From NCBI RefSeq assembly GCF_903914075.1, contig NZ_CAIWNQ010000010.1, positions 83,130 to 147,129 on the forward strand: a DNA stretch of 64,000 bases, in the 5' to 3' direction. A program made the translations under genes and the position numbers. The notes under the pieces are model-generated. The model did no database searches. It saw only the letters and a list, made by a program, of their open reading frames with translations, and was not told where the DNA came from. Origin of the DNA: Ruegeria sp. THAF57. Lineage in GTDB: Bacteria > Pseudomonadota > Alphaproteobacteria > Rhodobacterales > Rhodobacteraceae. Shown in pieces: positions 9,777-19,258 of the stretch (position 1 is its first letter; every line of letters begins with the position of its first letter).

Positions 9777-10789
9777 CACCCTCGCCTTTTGTTCAGGTAA
9801 TGGTCGATGGTCACCGCCGCCAACAGGATCGAGCCGCGAATGATGTCCTGCCAGTAGACCGACACATCCAGCAACGCCAGGGAACTGGAGACCAGCGACA
9901 AAAGGATCACGCCAAGGATTGCGCCAAGGATCGACCCCGACCCGCCATTCAGGCTGGCCCCGCCAATAACGGCGGCGGCGATGATGGTCAGCTCCAACCC
10001 CAACCCGAAGGTCGGTTGGGCGGAGCCGAACCGCGCCATGTAGATGATGCCAGCGATGCCGCACAGAGTTGAACAAAGCGTGGTGGTCAGGAAGATCACC
10101 TTCTTGGTGCGGATACCCGAATAGGCGGCGGCCTTCTCGTTACTGCCAGTGTAGAACACTTTTCGGAACATGGTCGTGCGCCGGAGCATGAAGTCAAAGG
10201 CGATCACGAAGACCAGAAAGATGACGATCACGATCGGGATCGGCCCAATGGTGCCCTGCCCGATGAACTTGAACTCGGGCGGCAGGGTATAAAGGCCCAG
10301 AGGCCGCCCACCAGTGAACAGCAGGCATGCGCCCCGCGCGATCACCATGATCGCCAACGATACGATGAAATGATGCAGCCCTACGCGCGTCACGAAGAAC
10401 CCCATGAACGCGCCAATACCCGTACAGAGTGCAATTGCCATAGCCGAGGCCACCCATGGGTTTACCCCACTCAGAAACAGCCAGCCCGCGATCACCATGG
10501 CCAGCGCCGTGACCGAGCCCACCGAAAGGTCAATGCCTCCGGATATCAGCAGGATCGTCATCCCGATCACCAGCAGGCCATCCACGGCAAAGGCCATCGA
10601 CATTGCCCGCATATTAGCCCAGGTCAGAAAGTACGGTGAGGCAAAGGACATGATCAGGAACAACGCCAGAATGATCACGATCAACCCGGTTTCGCGCATC
10701 CGAAACAGCCGTTTCAGAAACGGCGTATTGTCGGCCGAATCCGCTTGGGCCAGATTTACGGTGTTGTCCATTTTGATTTCTCCACTCAT
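9776..10789 (-). CDS. Sugar ABC transporter permease (RbsC family)
   Basis: 337 residues, about ten hydrophobic segments, and the RbsC-family loop ([23 protein letters not shown]) and ATPase-contact region ([20 protein letters not shown]). Family permeases form homodimers in the inner membrane and pair with double-NBD ATPases such as the neighbour. The ATG overlaps the ATPase stop codon (ATGA), so the two are translationally coupled. A second in-frame ATG at residue 7 is an alternative start. It is the only permease gene in the operon, in contrast to lsr operons, which carry two. Confidence 0.92.
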   Translation of the reverse strand: MSGEIKMDNTVNLAQADSADNTPFLKRLFRMRETGLIVIILALFLIMSFASPYFLTWANMRAMSMAFAVDGLLVIGMTILLISGGIDLSVGSVTALAMVIAGWLFLSGVNPWVASAMAIALCTGIGAFMGFFVTRVGLHHFIVSLAIMVIARGACLLFTGGRPLGLYTLPPEFKFIGQGTIGPIPIVIVIFLVFVIAFDFMLRRTTMFRKVFYTGSNEKAAAYSGIRTKKVIFLTTTLCSTLCGIAGIIYMARFGSAQPTFGLGLELTIIAAAVIGGASLNGGSGSILGAILGVILLSLVSSSLALLDVSVYWQDIIRGSILLAAVTIDHYLNKRRG

Positions 10790-12315
10790 GCGACCGAGGC
10801 CTGCGCGTCCGTGACCGAAGCCAGATGCATGATGTTTTCTTCTGTCATTTCTTCACCCGTAACCTGACCGCTGATACGCCCTTCGCGCACCACCAGCACC
10901 CGGTCACAGACACCAATCAGTTCGGGCAACTCGGACGAGATCACCACGATCCCGACACCATCGTTTGCCAAGTCTCTCAGAATCTTGTGAATTTCCGATT
11001 TCGCGCCCACGTCGACACCTCGGGTCGGCTCATCCAGAAAGATCAGCCGCGGATTGACCGAGAGCATCTTGGCGATTGCCACCTTTTGCTGGTTCCCCCC
11101 AGACAGGGACGAAACAGGATCACTCAACGATCCGCATTTCAGGTTCAGTTTACGCCCCAAAGCCTCGGCCTGAGCCTCTTCGGCGCCGGTCTGAATCAAC
11201 CCGAGCGGCCCCGCCACTTGTTCCACCTTCAAGGCTGACACATTCGACGCAATCGACATATCGAGGAATACGCCATCGCCTTTTCGATCTTCTGACAGGT
11301 ACACCATTCCCTTGGCGATGCTGTCTTGATAGTTGCGCAGCGCTAACTTTTCACCATTGAGCCAAACGTCCCCTGTAACATCCCCTTCAAGCTGGCAAAT
11401 ACCTTTGACGATCTCGCTTCGTCCGGCACCAATCAATCCCGCGATGCCCAGAATCTCGCCTTTCTTCAGCTCAAAGCTGACGTCGTGAAACCGCGTCACT
11501 TCGGATAGACCTTTAACTTTGAGGACGGTTTCCTCCGAAATCGCGCCCTCGGCGGCCTTCTCGGGATACAGGTTATCGATCACCCGGCCGACCATCGCAT
11601 TGACGACATCGCTGGGCTGAATGTCGGCCACATCATTTGTGACAATGTGCTGCCCATCGCGGAACACCGACACGCGGTCGCAATTGTCGAAAATTTCGAC
11701 CATCCGGTGCGAGATGTAGATGATCGAAATTCCCTGATCCGCCAGATTGCGCATGATCCCAAACAGGGTCTGTGCCTCGGTTTCCGTGAGTGCGGCTGTA
11801 GGCTCATCCAAAATTAGAATGCGGCAATCCAGCGTCAGGGCCTTGGCAATCTCGACCAGTTGCTGGTTCGAGATAGATAGGTTTTTCACCAGAACCGAAG
11901 GATCGATATCGCTGAGTTGGCGAAATACATCCACCGCCTCGCGTTCCAGTTTCTTGTAGTCCATCAGCCACGACCGGCTGACATTCGTGGTGGCCATAAA
12001 TATATTCTCGGCCACCGACACATCCGGGCACAGGGCGATTTCCTGATGGACGAAACCAATGCCCAGTTGCTGTGCCATTGTGGGCGACGAGATTTTGACC
12101 GCTTTACCGTCCAGCACAATATCCCCGCTGTCCGGTTGCAAAATCCCGTCGATCACATTCATTAGTGTCGACTTGCCCGCGCCATTCTCGCCTGCAATCG
12201 CGTGAATCTCACCCTTTTTTAGTTCGAAATTTACCCCGCGCAGCGCCTTGACCGGGCCAAAGGACTTGCTGAGGTTTTCGATTTTGAGGATCACATCCTG
12301 CATCACGATGTTCAT
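10786..12315 (-). CDS. Sugar ABC transporter ATP-binding protein, two NBDs (RbsA family)
   Basis: 509 residues with two tandem nucleotide-binding domains. The first has Walker [13 protein letters not shown] and Walker [18 protein letters not shown]. The second has a degenerate Walker A (GLIGAGRSE), a normal signature ([15 protein letters not shown]) and Walker B ([16 protein letters not shown]). The degenerate second P-loop is normal for the RbsA/MglA family. It powers uptake with the adjacent permease and binding protein. A stem-loop separates it from the binding-protein gene, which probably lowers its expression relative to the binding protein. Confidence 0.93.
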   Translation of the reverse strand: MNIVMQDVILKIENLSKSFGPVKALRGVNFELKKGEIHAIAGENGAGKSTLMNVIDGILQPDSGDIVLDGKAVKISSPTMAQQLGIGFVHQEIALCPDVSVAENIFMATTNVSRSWLMDYKKLEREAVDVFRQLSDIDPSVLVKNLSISNQQLVEIAKALTLDCRILILDEPTAALTETEAQTLFGIMRNLADQGISIIYISHRMVEIFDNCDRVSVFRDGQHIVTNDVADIQPSDVVNAMVGRVIDNLYPEKAAEGAISEETVLKVKGLSEVTRFHDVSFELKKGEILGIAGLIGAGRSEIVKGICQLEGDVTGDVWLNGEKLALRNYQDSIAKGMVYLSEDRKGDGVFLDMSIASNVSALKVEQVAGPLGLIQTGAEEAQAEALGRKLNLKCGSLSDPVSSLSGGNQQKVAIAKMLSVNPRLIFLDEPTRGVDVGAKSEIHKILRDLANDGVGIVVISSELPELIGVCDRVLVVREGRISGQVTGEEMTEENIMHLASVTDAQASVA

Positions 12316-12341
12316 TTCTTGGCTAACTAAGTCTTAGAGTT

Positions 12342-12388
12342 GAGGACCGCTCACCTTAGAAGAAATCTTTGGGCGGCAAGCGGTCCTC
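12342..12388 (-). other. Stem-loop between binding-protein and ATPase genes
   Basis: A 10-bp perfect stem: GAGGACCGCT at 12342-12351 pairs with AGCGGTCCTC at 12379-12388, with a 27-nt loop. It has no T-run on the minus strand, so it looks like an RNA-stabilising or partial-termination hairpin after the highly expressed binding-protein gene rather than a full terminator. Confidence 0.6.
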
Positions 12389-12408
12389 GGGGAGAAGCTT
12401 ATTCCCAA

Positions 12409-13425
12409 TCAGGCCGGGTCGCGGCCTTCCATGTAGACGTTCAGATCAAAGCTGTCGGCATTGTCCTTGGTGATGACCGCAAAGCCATTGTCCATGAACG
12501 GGATCTGAACCGGATTGAATCCGCTGGTCTGCCAGTCGTTGAACGGATCAAAGATGTCCGCCCGGTTTGCCAGGTGCACCGCCATGAAGCCCATGAAGCC
12601 CTGCACACCCTGGTTGGGGTTCAGCGACATGTGGATGTTGCCCGCGCGAATATGCTCCAACGTGGTGGGTGTGACGTCCGCATGCATGATCAGGATGTCC
12701 GATTCAGCTTCCAGTTTGACGGCCACGGCGCCTTCGGCAGAACCCGCTTCGGGGATCCAGATCGCCGCGACATTCGGATTGGCCTGAATGATCGAAGCCG
12801 TCGCACGGTAAGCCGCGTTGCTGTCCTGATTGGTCGCCTGACGGCCCACCAGTTTCATGTTCGGATAGTTGGCCTCCATATACGCAATCAGCGCGGTGAC
12901 GCGCAGGTCATGGTTCGACTGGCCGGGGTTCTCCAGAACCGCATACTCGGCGCTGTCGCCTACCTGCTTGACGATTTCTTCCGCTGCGAATTTTGCCTCG
13001 GCATGGTTGTCCGAAGTGATGTAACCGGTCCGCTTGGAATTCGGGCTATCGGCGGCAAAGGTCACGATCTCGGTGCCGTTGTCGATGGCGCGGTCAATCG
13101 GCTCGATGAACGGGTCAGATTGCATCGGGTGCAGCAGAATTCCCGCAGGCGATTTCACCAGATCCTGCTCGAACGAGGCGATCTGCTTGGTGATGTCGTA
13201 ATCCGGGGTTCCCGAGAAAACGGTCTCGCATCCGAAGGCTTCGGCGGCCTGCTTGAAGCCCTGATAGACCGGCACCCAATAGGGGTGACCCGAAACCATG
13301 ACGTTCATGATATAGGTCTCGCCCGGCTCACACATGATGCCTTCGGCCTGTGCCGGAGCCGCCGCTACACCAGCAACTGCAATTGCGGCAGATGCAACAA
13401 ACCCATTGATTTTCTTGTACTTCAT
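12409..13425 (-). CDS. Sugar ABC transporter periplasmic binding protein
   Basis: About 338 residues. The signal peptide runs MKYKKINGFVASAAIAVAG to an AQA cleavage site near residue 27. The mature protein has the RbsB/LacI-type binding fold (YIMNVMVSGHPYWVPVYQGFKQAAEAFGC; SPAGILLHPMQSDPFIEPIDRAIDNG). The ATG at 13425 is preceded by a strong GGGAGGAG; the open frame extends 10 codons further but without a ribosome site. It is the first gene of the operon that continues to 782, delivering a sugar or polyol to the permease. The ligand cannot be identified from sequence alone. Confidence 0.92.
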   Translation of the reverse strand: MKYKKINGFVASAAIAVAGVAAAPAQAEGIMCEPGETYIMNVMVSGHPYWVPVYQGFKQAAEAFGCETVFSGTPDYDITKQIASFEQDLVKSPAGILLHPMQSDPFIEPIDRAIDNGTEIVTFAADSPNSKRTGYITSDNHAEAKFAAEEIVKQVGDSAEYAVLENPGQSNHDLRVTALIAYMEANYPNMKLVGRQATNQDSNAAYRATASIIQANPNVAAIWIPEAGSAEGAVAVKLEAESDILIMHADVTPTTLEHIRAGNIHMSLNPNQGVQGFMGFMAVHLANRADIFDPFNDWQTSGFNPVQIPFMDNGFAVITKDNADSFDLNVYMEGRDPA

Positions 13426-13825
13426 AGAACTCCTCCCAAGAGCGTGTCCCTGCACCTGCCTCGTAGTCTTCCTCCATTACGCGGCAATTGCAAGAAATTT
13501 CATTAATTGCGTGTTATTGCAGTAATGTCGTTTTAGAGGGCAGCCGAAACGCTCGTCAACAGCTTTATGAAATTTTTTGTTTTTGCTGAATTTTTTTTCA
13601 ATCATACTCAAGAGGAGTACCGTCACCATTAAGGCTGGCTTAAACCCACGTAGGACGTCAGGGATCAACAATGCTCTTTTGAAAAATATTTCACAATACG
13701 TAATAAATTCAGATATGCTTTGACCCACCAATTCCTATTTTGCACGCTCGGTCGAATATTCGTGTCGGCGAGGTGCGATCGAAACTGCGCCAAAAGTGCC
13801 GCACGAGGTATCTGGGAGGATAACT
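13426..13825. promoter_or_regulatory. Divergent promoter region between two sugar transporter operons
   Basis: 400 bp between the leftward operon and the rightward second transporter. Around 13475-13527 are an 8-bp palindrome GCAATTGC (13484-13491), the related repeats ATTAATTGC and TTATTGCAG, and flanking CATTAC / GTAATG. This could be the operator of the SorC regulator encoded in the leftward operon. AT-rich DNA (13560-13690) follows. A small open frame here on the minus strand has no support and is not called. Confidence 0.45.
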
Positions 13826-14809
13826 ATGAACAGATTTTTGGCACCGGCTTTCGGACTAACACTGGCGACTCTTGCGGCGACTTCTTCCTCTGCTGCTGAA
13901 GAATGTGAAGGATTGAATTTCGTTTTCTTTCCCGGAGGTCCAGAAGGAGGAACCTTTGCGTCTGTGGTGTATAACGGCGCTGTCATGGCCTCTGAACACA
14001 CTGGATGCGATGTCGAATATGTCTGGTCCGACTGGAACTCGGAAAAAATGGTCCGGCAGTTTTCAGAAGCCGTCGCACGCCGCCCGGACGGCATCGCGGT
14101 CATGGGACATCCCGGCGAATCTGCCCTGTCTCCGCTCATAGAGCAGGCGCGCGAAGCGGGTATTCTGGTTACAACGCAGAATGTCGACCTGCCCAACATC
14201 GAAGCCAAATATACCGCTGATGGGTTTGGCTATGTGGGTTCGAAAAATTACAGCTCAGGTCAGAATCTGGCTTCGGGAATGATCCGCGAATGTGGTGTTG
14301 GCGCTGGTGACAAGGTCTTGGTCTGGGGCCTTCTGAGCATGGAACAGCGCGGGCTACGTACCCGAGGCTCGATCGAGGTTCTCGAAGAGGCCGGGGTCGA
14401 TGTGGATTACCTTGAAATTAACCCCGATATTTCAAAGGATGCCTCGCAAGGAATTCCAGTTTTTGCGGCATATGCGGCGGCGAATCCCGATCTGAAAGGC
14501 GTTGTGGTAGATCATGGTGCGCTAACCGCCCTGGTTCCGACCTATATGAAAGCGGCGGGGAAAGACGCTGGCTCGATCTGTATGGCAGGCTTTGACCTCT
14601 CTGCCGCTACCGCGCAAGGTATCGAAGACGGCTACATCACTATGGTGCTGGACCAACAGCCGTTCCTACAGGGGTATTTGCCTATCGTTCAGATGTTCTT
14701 GTCCAAGAAATTCGGCTTCGCGGGCATGAATATCGACACTGGCGCTGCAATGATCACCAAAACCAATGTCGGACCGGTTTCGGAACTGGCGGCAGCCGCA
14801 ATTCGCTGA
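13826..14809 (+). CDS. Second sugar ABC transporter periplasmic binding protein
   Basis: 327 residues. The signal peptide MNRFLAPAFGLTLATLAATSS is followed by a mature start AAEECEGLNFVFFPGG. The two-lobed binding fold is indicated by VARRPDGIAVMGHPGESALSPLIEQAREAGI and the hinge-side DLSAATAQGIEDGYITMVLDQQPFLQGYLPI. The ATG at 13826 follows GGGAGGATAACT; ten codons upstream in frame are ignored. Cysteines near the mature N-terminus and at EHTGCDVEY recall family members with a disulfide. Ligand unknown. It leads a three-gene transporter operon and is followed by a GC-rich hairpin. Confidence 0.9.
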   Translation: MNRFLAPAFGLTLATLAATSSSAAEECEGLNFVFFPGGPEGGTFASVVYNGAVMASEHTGCDVEYVWSDWNSEKMVRQFSEAVARRPDGIAVMGHPGESALSPLIEQAREAGILVTTQNVDLPNIEAKYTADGFGYVGSKNYSSGQNLASGMIRECGVGAGDKVLVWGLLSMEQRGLRTRGSIEVLEEAGVDVDYLEINPDISKDASQGIPVFAAYAAANPDLKGVVVDHGALTALVPTYMKAAGKDAGSICMAGFDLSAATAQGIEDGYITMVLDQQPFLQGYLPIVQMFLSKKFGFAGMNIDTGAAMITKTNVGPVSELAAAAIR

Positions 14810-14821
14810 TCCCTGAAAAAT

Positions 14822-14850
14822 GCCGGAGGTGCGTATGCCGCGCCTCCGGC
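14822..14850 (+). other. Stem-loop downstream of second binding-protein gene
   Basis: GCCGGAGG at 14822-14829 pairs with CCTCCGGC at 14843-14850 (8-bp stem, 13-nt loop), 13 bp after the binding-protein stop and 23 bp before the ATPase start. There is no T-run, so it is probably a 3'-end stabiliser or attenuator. Confidence 0.6.
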
Positions 14851-14872
14851 CATTAGTGGAATAACGACAGAG

Positions 14873-15643
14873 ATGGACCTATCGAACAGTTTGCTGAGCC
14901 TTGAGAACATCCACATGTCCTTTCGCCGTGTGGATGTGTTGAAAGGCATCGACCTGACCATAAACCGGGGCGAGGTTGTCGCCCTGGTCGGGGATAACGG
15001 GGCCGGGAAATCAACAATCATTAAGGTCATGACCGGTGTCCACCACCCCACAAAAGGCAAGGTGTATATCAAGGGCGAACATGTGAACATGCGCTCGGTC
15101 CAGGATTCGCGGACCCGTGGCGTGGAAACCGTGTATCAGGAACGCGCCCTCGCCGATCAGCAGGAAATCTGGCGGAACGTCTTTGCCGGGCGCGAGATCC
15201 GGAATCGCTTGGGGTTTATGGATGTCAAACGCCAGCGCGCCGAAGCCGCGCAGTTGCTGCGCGAGCGGATGGGATTCACGTCGCGCGCCATCACTACGGA
15301 CAGTGAGGTGGCCGGTTTGTCGGGGGGTGAGAAACAGGGCGTGGCCATTGCGCGCGCGCTGTTTTTCGAGGCTGACTTGATCATCCTTGATGAACCCACC
15401 ATGGGGCTCAGCCTGAAAGAGACCGATAAGGTTCTGAAATTCGTGCGCAATATCCGCGAACAGGGCAAATCGGCCATCCTGATCGACCACAACATCCTGC
15501 ATGTCTATTCGGTCGCGGACCGGTTCGTGATTTTGGATCGGGGCAAGATCGCGGGACAGTTTACCAAAGATCAGATTAGTCGCGAACAACTGATCGACAT
15601 CATGGTGGACCTGCACCAGACCGGCCAGATCAAAACACACTGA
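14873..15643 (+). CDS. Sugar ABC transporter ATP-binding protein, single NBD
   Basis: 256 residues with one nucleotide-binding domain: Walker A GDNGAGKSTIIK, Q-loop VYQERALADQQ, signature LSGGEKQGVAIARALFF, Walker B LIILDEPTMGLSLKE and switch His in AILIDHNILHV. Single-domain members of the sugar-uptake (CUT2) group resemble FrcA. The signature is followed by GEKQG instead of the usual GNQQK. It is paired with the permease that starts 15 bp downstream. Confidence 0.9.
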   Translation: MDLSNSLLSLENIHMSFRRVDVLKGIDLTINRGEVVALVGDNGAGKSTIIKVMTGVHHPTKGKVYIKGEHVNMRSVQDSRTRGVETVYQERALADQQEIWRNVFAGREIRNRLGFMDVKRQRAEAAQLLRERMGFTSRAITTDSEVAGLSGGEKQGVAIARALFFEADLIILDEPTMGLSLKETDKVLKFVRNIREQGKSAILIDHNILHVYSVADRFVILDRGKIAGQFTKDQISREQLIDIMVDLHQTGQIKTH

Positions 15644-15658
15644 AGGAGCGCGCAGTTC

Positions 15659-16657
15659 ATGGACAGTTCAATGCACAATCCTGCGGCGACCCCGGAAAAG
15701 TCCGGCCTGTCGGTCGCTATGGCGCGCAATCCCATCGACGTGGCGATCACGGTCATCGCCATGCTGCTGTTCGGCATGTACCTGATCGGCGCGCCCGAGG
15801 TCTATCTGCACTTCGACATCTACCGCTCGTTCATGTCGACCCTGCCATACATGGGTCTGCTGGCGCTCGGCGCGACCTTCATCGTAACTTTGGGTGAGAT
15901 TGACCTGTCCTTCCCTTCGGTCATGGGCGTAGCGGCTTGGGTCTTTGCAACTGTCTTTACGATGACCGGCAGCATTCCAATCAGCTTTCTGGCTTGCATC
16001 GGAACCGGGATGATCTGTGGTGCGCTGAACGGCCTGTTGATTACGCGCATCGGCGTACCTTCGATTGTGGCCACCATCGGCACCATGTTCTTGTGGCGCG
16101 GTCTGGTGAATGTTCTTGCGCAAGGCAAGGGCATCCCGCTGGTCGAGATGCGTGACAGCGTGTTCTACGATGTCCTGGTCGGCCGCCTGTTCGGGCAGAT
16201 CCCGATGCAGTTCGTCTGGTTTTGCCTTATCGCCATTTTGATGATCGCAATCTACAAACGCCATGTGTTCGGCAGCCATGTACTGTTTGTCGGCGACAAC
16301 AAAAGCTCGGCTCAGATGATGGGCATCCGGGTCTATCGAACCCGCATGACCTGTTATATACTGATGGGGGCGATGTCGGGCCTGTCCGCAGTCTTCCTGC
16401 TGTCCGAAGTCACTTATTTCTGGCCCACCACCGGCGATGGCTTCCTGTTACCCGCGCTAGCGGCGGTGTTTATCGGAGGCACATCGGTCTTTGGCGGGCG
16501 CGGGTCGATGTATGGAACCTTCGTGGGTATCCTGATCATCGGATCGCTTGAGGCCGGTATCGTCGCAATGGGCGTGCAAGGCTTCTACACCCAACTGATC
16601 TATGGTCTTACGATCACGGTCGCTGTCTCGATCTATGCTCTGGTTATGAAAAAGTGA
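15659..16657 (+). CDS. Second sugar ABC transporter permease (RbsC/FrcC family)
   Basis: 332 residues with about ten membrane segments; the family loop GLLALGATFIVTLGEIDLSFPSVMG and the ATPase-contact segment AAVFIGGTSVFGGRGSMYGT are clear. AAGGAG lies upstream of the ATG. It completes the second sugar transporter. A broken HAD phosphatase gene follows directly, so this operon may once have had an enzyme linked to its substrate. Confidence 0.9.
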   Translation: MDSSMHNPAATPEKSGLSVAMARNPIDVAITVIAMLLFGMYLIGAPEVYLHFDIYRSFMSTLPYMGLLALGATFIVTLGEIDLSFPSVMGVAAWVFATVFTMTGSIPISFLACIGTGMICGALNGLLITRIGVPSIVATIGTMFLWRGLVNVLAQGKGIPLVEMRDSVFYDVLVGRLFGQIPMQFVWFCLIAILMIAIYKRHVFGSHVLFVGDNKSSAQMMGIRVYRTRMTCYILMGAMSGLSAVFLLSEVTYFWPTTGDGFLLPALAAVFIGGTSVFGGRGSMYGTFVGILIIGSLEAGIVAMGVQGFYTQLIYGLTITVAVSIYALVMKK

Positions 16658-16698
16658 CGTCTTTTCCCAGTACAGCACCGAGATACGGAAGTCCCCAT

Positions 16699-16936
16699 AT
16701 GGCCGCCAAGACAAAGATAACCGGTATTATTAGCGATTTGGATGGCGTCCCTTACAGAGGAGACGACCCGATAGAGCCAGCCGTGGCTGCGTTTAATCGT
16801 TGGGCGGACCGGCAAATCCCTTACGTTATTTTAACAAACAACTCTTCAGCACAGTGACGCGCATGCCGGACTGATCATATCCGAACACCTTGGCGCCGAA
16901 ATCGAGCGCCAGTCGATCTTTGCCGCCATGTTATGA
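16699..16936 (+). pseudogene. Remnant of a NagD-type HAD phosphatase
   Basis: The first 52 codons read like a NagD/phosphoglycolate-phosphatase HAD enzyme: ITGIISDLDGVPYRGDDPI holds the catalytic DxDG motif I (DLDGV), and PYVILTNNSSAQ holds motif II (TNNS). The frame then hits a stop at 16855-16857. In the next frame a further 26 codons (DAHAGLIISEHLGAEIERQ) continue plausibly before a TGA at 16934-16936. Normal family length is about 250-300 residues, so at least one frameshift and loss of about two thirds of the gene have occurred. It lies directly after the second transporter operon. Confidence 0.7.
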
Positions 16937-16967
16937 TCCAAAGGCACGGTCAACAGACCTTTGACCA

Positions 16968-17807
16968 TCACCGCGAAAACGCCAAAACGACAATTCCAAT
17001 GGCAACGGTGATCGCCGCAAAAAGTCGATTGGATTTAGGCCCTTCGCCAAACCACATAACGCCGATTATGGCGGCGAAGACTACAGAACTCTCGCGCAGT
17101 GCGGAAACCATGCCCAAAGGTGCAAACGTCTTGGCATATAAAACAAGACCATACGCCAGTCCCGATATTACCCCGCCAGCCAGACCAGCCCAAACGAAGT
17201 GTCTGGGCATAGCTACAAGTCTTTGCCAACGAGTCGTAAAGACGAAGCAGGCAACGAATATTTCTGCAACAAACAGTAACGCGATATAGCCCAGTGTGTT
17301 TTCGGACAATCTTATGCCTATTCCATCAACAATTGAATAAGACGCAATCATCAGCCCGGTGCCGAGCGCTGCCGCTATTGCGATCCAGTTGGTATGTTTA
17401 CCCAATCCGGCAAGAGCCAGAAATCCAATACCCACAGAAATACAAAGAATCCCGATCCACGCCCCGATCGAAAGAAACTCATTTGCGAAGAAGATCGCGC
17501 CCAGTGCAACCAGGATCGGTGTTATTCCGCGTGAGATCGGATAGACCACCGACAAGTCGCCATGTTTGTAGGCGGCGTTCAAAAACCAATAATACCCCCA
17601 GTGGATCAGGGTCGAGGCGACGATAAACGGAACCGCCGCCCAGACCGGAAAGCCCAGAAAAGGCAGTGCAAACAACGCCGGAATAGCGTGACCCAGCGAC
17701 ACCAACCCCAGAACGATGGCTTTGTCAGGTGCGCCCTTGACGATTGCGTTCCAGGACGCGTGAAGAATTGCCGCCGTCAAAACGATCAGCACAATCGAGA
17801 GAGTCAA
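16968..17807 (-). CDS. EamA/DMT-family membrane transporter
   Basis: 279 residues with ten hydrophobic segments arranged as two EamA repeats (for example ASWNAIVKGAPDKAIVLGL; VYPISRGITPILVALGAIFF). The family includes exporters and importers of amino acids and other metabolites. The ATG overlaps the stop of the PLP-enzyme gene (17804-17807), so it is the last gene of the phosphonate catabolic operon. A role in moving a phosphonate intermediate or amino product is an inference only. Confidence 0.85.
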   Translation of the reverse strand: MTLSIVLIVLTAAILHASWNAIVKGAPDKAIVLGLVSLGHAIPALFALPFLGFPVWAAVPFIVASTLIHWGYYWFLNAAYKHGDLSVVYPISRGITPILVALGAIFFANEFLSIGAWIGILCISVGIGFLALAGLGKHTNWIAIAAALGTGLMIASYSIVDGIGIRLSENTLGYIALLFVAEIFVACFVFTTRWQRLVAMPRHFVWAGLAGGVISGLAYGLVLYAKTFAPLGMVSALRESSVVFAAIIGVMWFGEGPKSNRLFAAITVAIGIVVLAFSR

Positions 17808-19159
17808 GCTTGCGCCTTTATCGCCGCAATGACGGTATCCAGCGCGCGATCCAAATCATTCCGCGAAATGGTCAGCGGCGGAGAAAGCGTCAGCACGCAG
17901 CCTTGACTGATCTTGAAGCTTACACCGCCGTTGAGGCAATCATAATAGATGCGTTCGGCATTGGCGTTGTCTGCCTCGCGGGTGCTGCGGCTTTTGACAA
18001 TCTCGACCCCGAACATCAAGCCACGGCCCCGGATATCCCCTACGATCTCAACCTGAGCCAGCTCGGATTCCAGCCGCCCCATCGCGTGGGCCCCCAGTTC
18101 GGCCGACCGGTCGACCAGGCCCTCATCTTCGATGATCTGGATCGTGGTCAAAGCGGCACGCGCGGTGACCGGGTTTTTTTCATGCGTGTAATGCCCGATC
18201 GCAAAGTCTCCGCACACGTCCAGATCGCGGCGGGCGATGCAAGCGGCGATGGGCAGGATGCCTCCGCCAAGGGCTTTGCCAAGGGTCACGATGTCGGGCA
18301 CGATCTCATCATGTTCGAAGGCGAACATCTTACCGGTCTTGCCCAGGCCGGTCGGAATCTCATCCATGATCAGCAGCGCGCCATGCCGGTTGCAAGCCTC
18401 GCGCACCGATTTCCAGAACCCCACCGGGGGCACATAGGGCACCGCGCGCATGGGTTCCGCGATCACGGCGGCAACATCGCCTTCGCGTTCCAAGGCGAAT
18501 TCAACCATCTTGGCGCAGGCCAGACCGCAGGTTTCAGGCCCGGCGTGGTTATACGGACAGCGATAGCAGGCGAAGGGTGCGACGTGTTCGGCCCCCGGCA
18601 TCAAAGGGCCTGCGATATGGCTGCGAAACGTGGCCTCTCCGCCGACTGAGGCCGCACCAAAACCTGCACCGTGAAAAGCGTCCCAAAAGCTGACGGTCTT
18701 GAACCGGCCCGTCGCAGCCCGCGCGATTTTTAGCGCCACCTCATTGGCGTCCGATCCGCCGGTTGTGAACAGGATTTTGCCCAGATCACTGGGCGCGATC
18801 TCGGCCAACTTCTCCGCCAGTTCCACCGCAGGATCATTGGTAAATCGGCGCGGGGCAAAGGGCAGGTCATCCAACTGTGCCTTGATCGCCTTGACCAGAC
18901 GCGGATGGCCATAGCCGATGTGATGGACCGAGTTGCCATGGAAATCCATGTATCGGCGGCCATCCAAATCTTCGATCCAGATACCTTCTGCCTTGGCGAT
19001 GGTGCTGACGCAGGGGCTGGACAGGCTTTGATGCAAAAACGCATCGGAATCCCGTTTCAGCAACGGCGCGGACCGAGGGCCAATCGACGACTTTAACCAA
19101 GACCTACGCGCATCCGAGGTGTTGGACTCACCTTCGGTGTGGGTAATGCTGACTGACAT
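17804..19159 (-). CDS. pbfA: Class III aminotransferase-fold PLP enzyme, probably (R)-1-hydroxy-2-aminoethylphosphonate ammonia-lyase
   Basis: About 451 residues of the class III aminotransferase fold: GSDANEVALKIARAATGR (phosphate cup), DEIPTGLGKTGKMFAFEHD, and the PLP lysine in DIVTLGKALGGG. A cysteine-containing insert CYRCPYNHAGPETCGLACAKM is visible. In phosphonate clusters with phnW such proteins (PbfA) are known to convert hydroxylated aminoethylphosphonate into phosphonoacetaldehyde and ammonia, feeding PhnY and PhnA. The assignment rests on this neighbourhood; an ordinary transaminase is the alternative. The ATG at 19159 follows GAGGACC, and eight more codons upstream are open. Confidence 0.7.
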   Translation of the reverse strand: MSVSITHTEGESNTSDARRSWLKSSIGPRSAPLLKRDSDAFLHQSLSSPCVSTIAKAEGIWIEDLDGRRYMDFHGNSVHHIGYGHPRLVKAIKAQLDDLPFAPRRFTNDPAVELAEKLAEIAPSDLGKILFTTGGSDANEVALKIARAATGRFKTVSFWDAFHGAGFGAASVGGEATFRSHIAGPLMPGAEHVAPFACYRCPYNHAGPETCGLACAKMVEFALEREGDVAAVIAEPMRAVPYVPPVGFWKSVREACNRHGALLIMDEIPTGLGKTGKMFAFEHDEIVPDIVTLGKALGGGILPIAACIARRDLDVCGDFAIGHYTHEKNPVTARAALTTIQIIEDEGLVDRSAELGAHAMGRLESELAQVEIVGDIRGRGLMFGVEIVKSRSTREADNANAERIYYDCLNGGVSFKISQGCVLTLSPPLTISRNDLDRALDTVIAAIKAQA

Positions 19160-19258
19160 ATGGTCCTCGATTCTGGCTCGCATCCGGTGAAGTCAAATGC
19201 GCGAGGCCCCGTTTGGAGCCCCGCGAGCTGGGTAGAAATTCTGGTTTCTCTAATTCCC

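Noticed and set aside
13477..13731. 84-codon minus-strand frame in the divergent sugar-transporter promoter
   Set aside because: No family match, low GC and no ribosome site; it overlaps likely promoters and operators.
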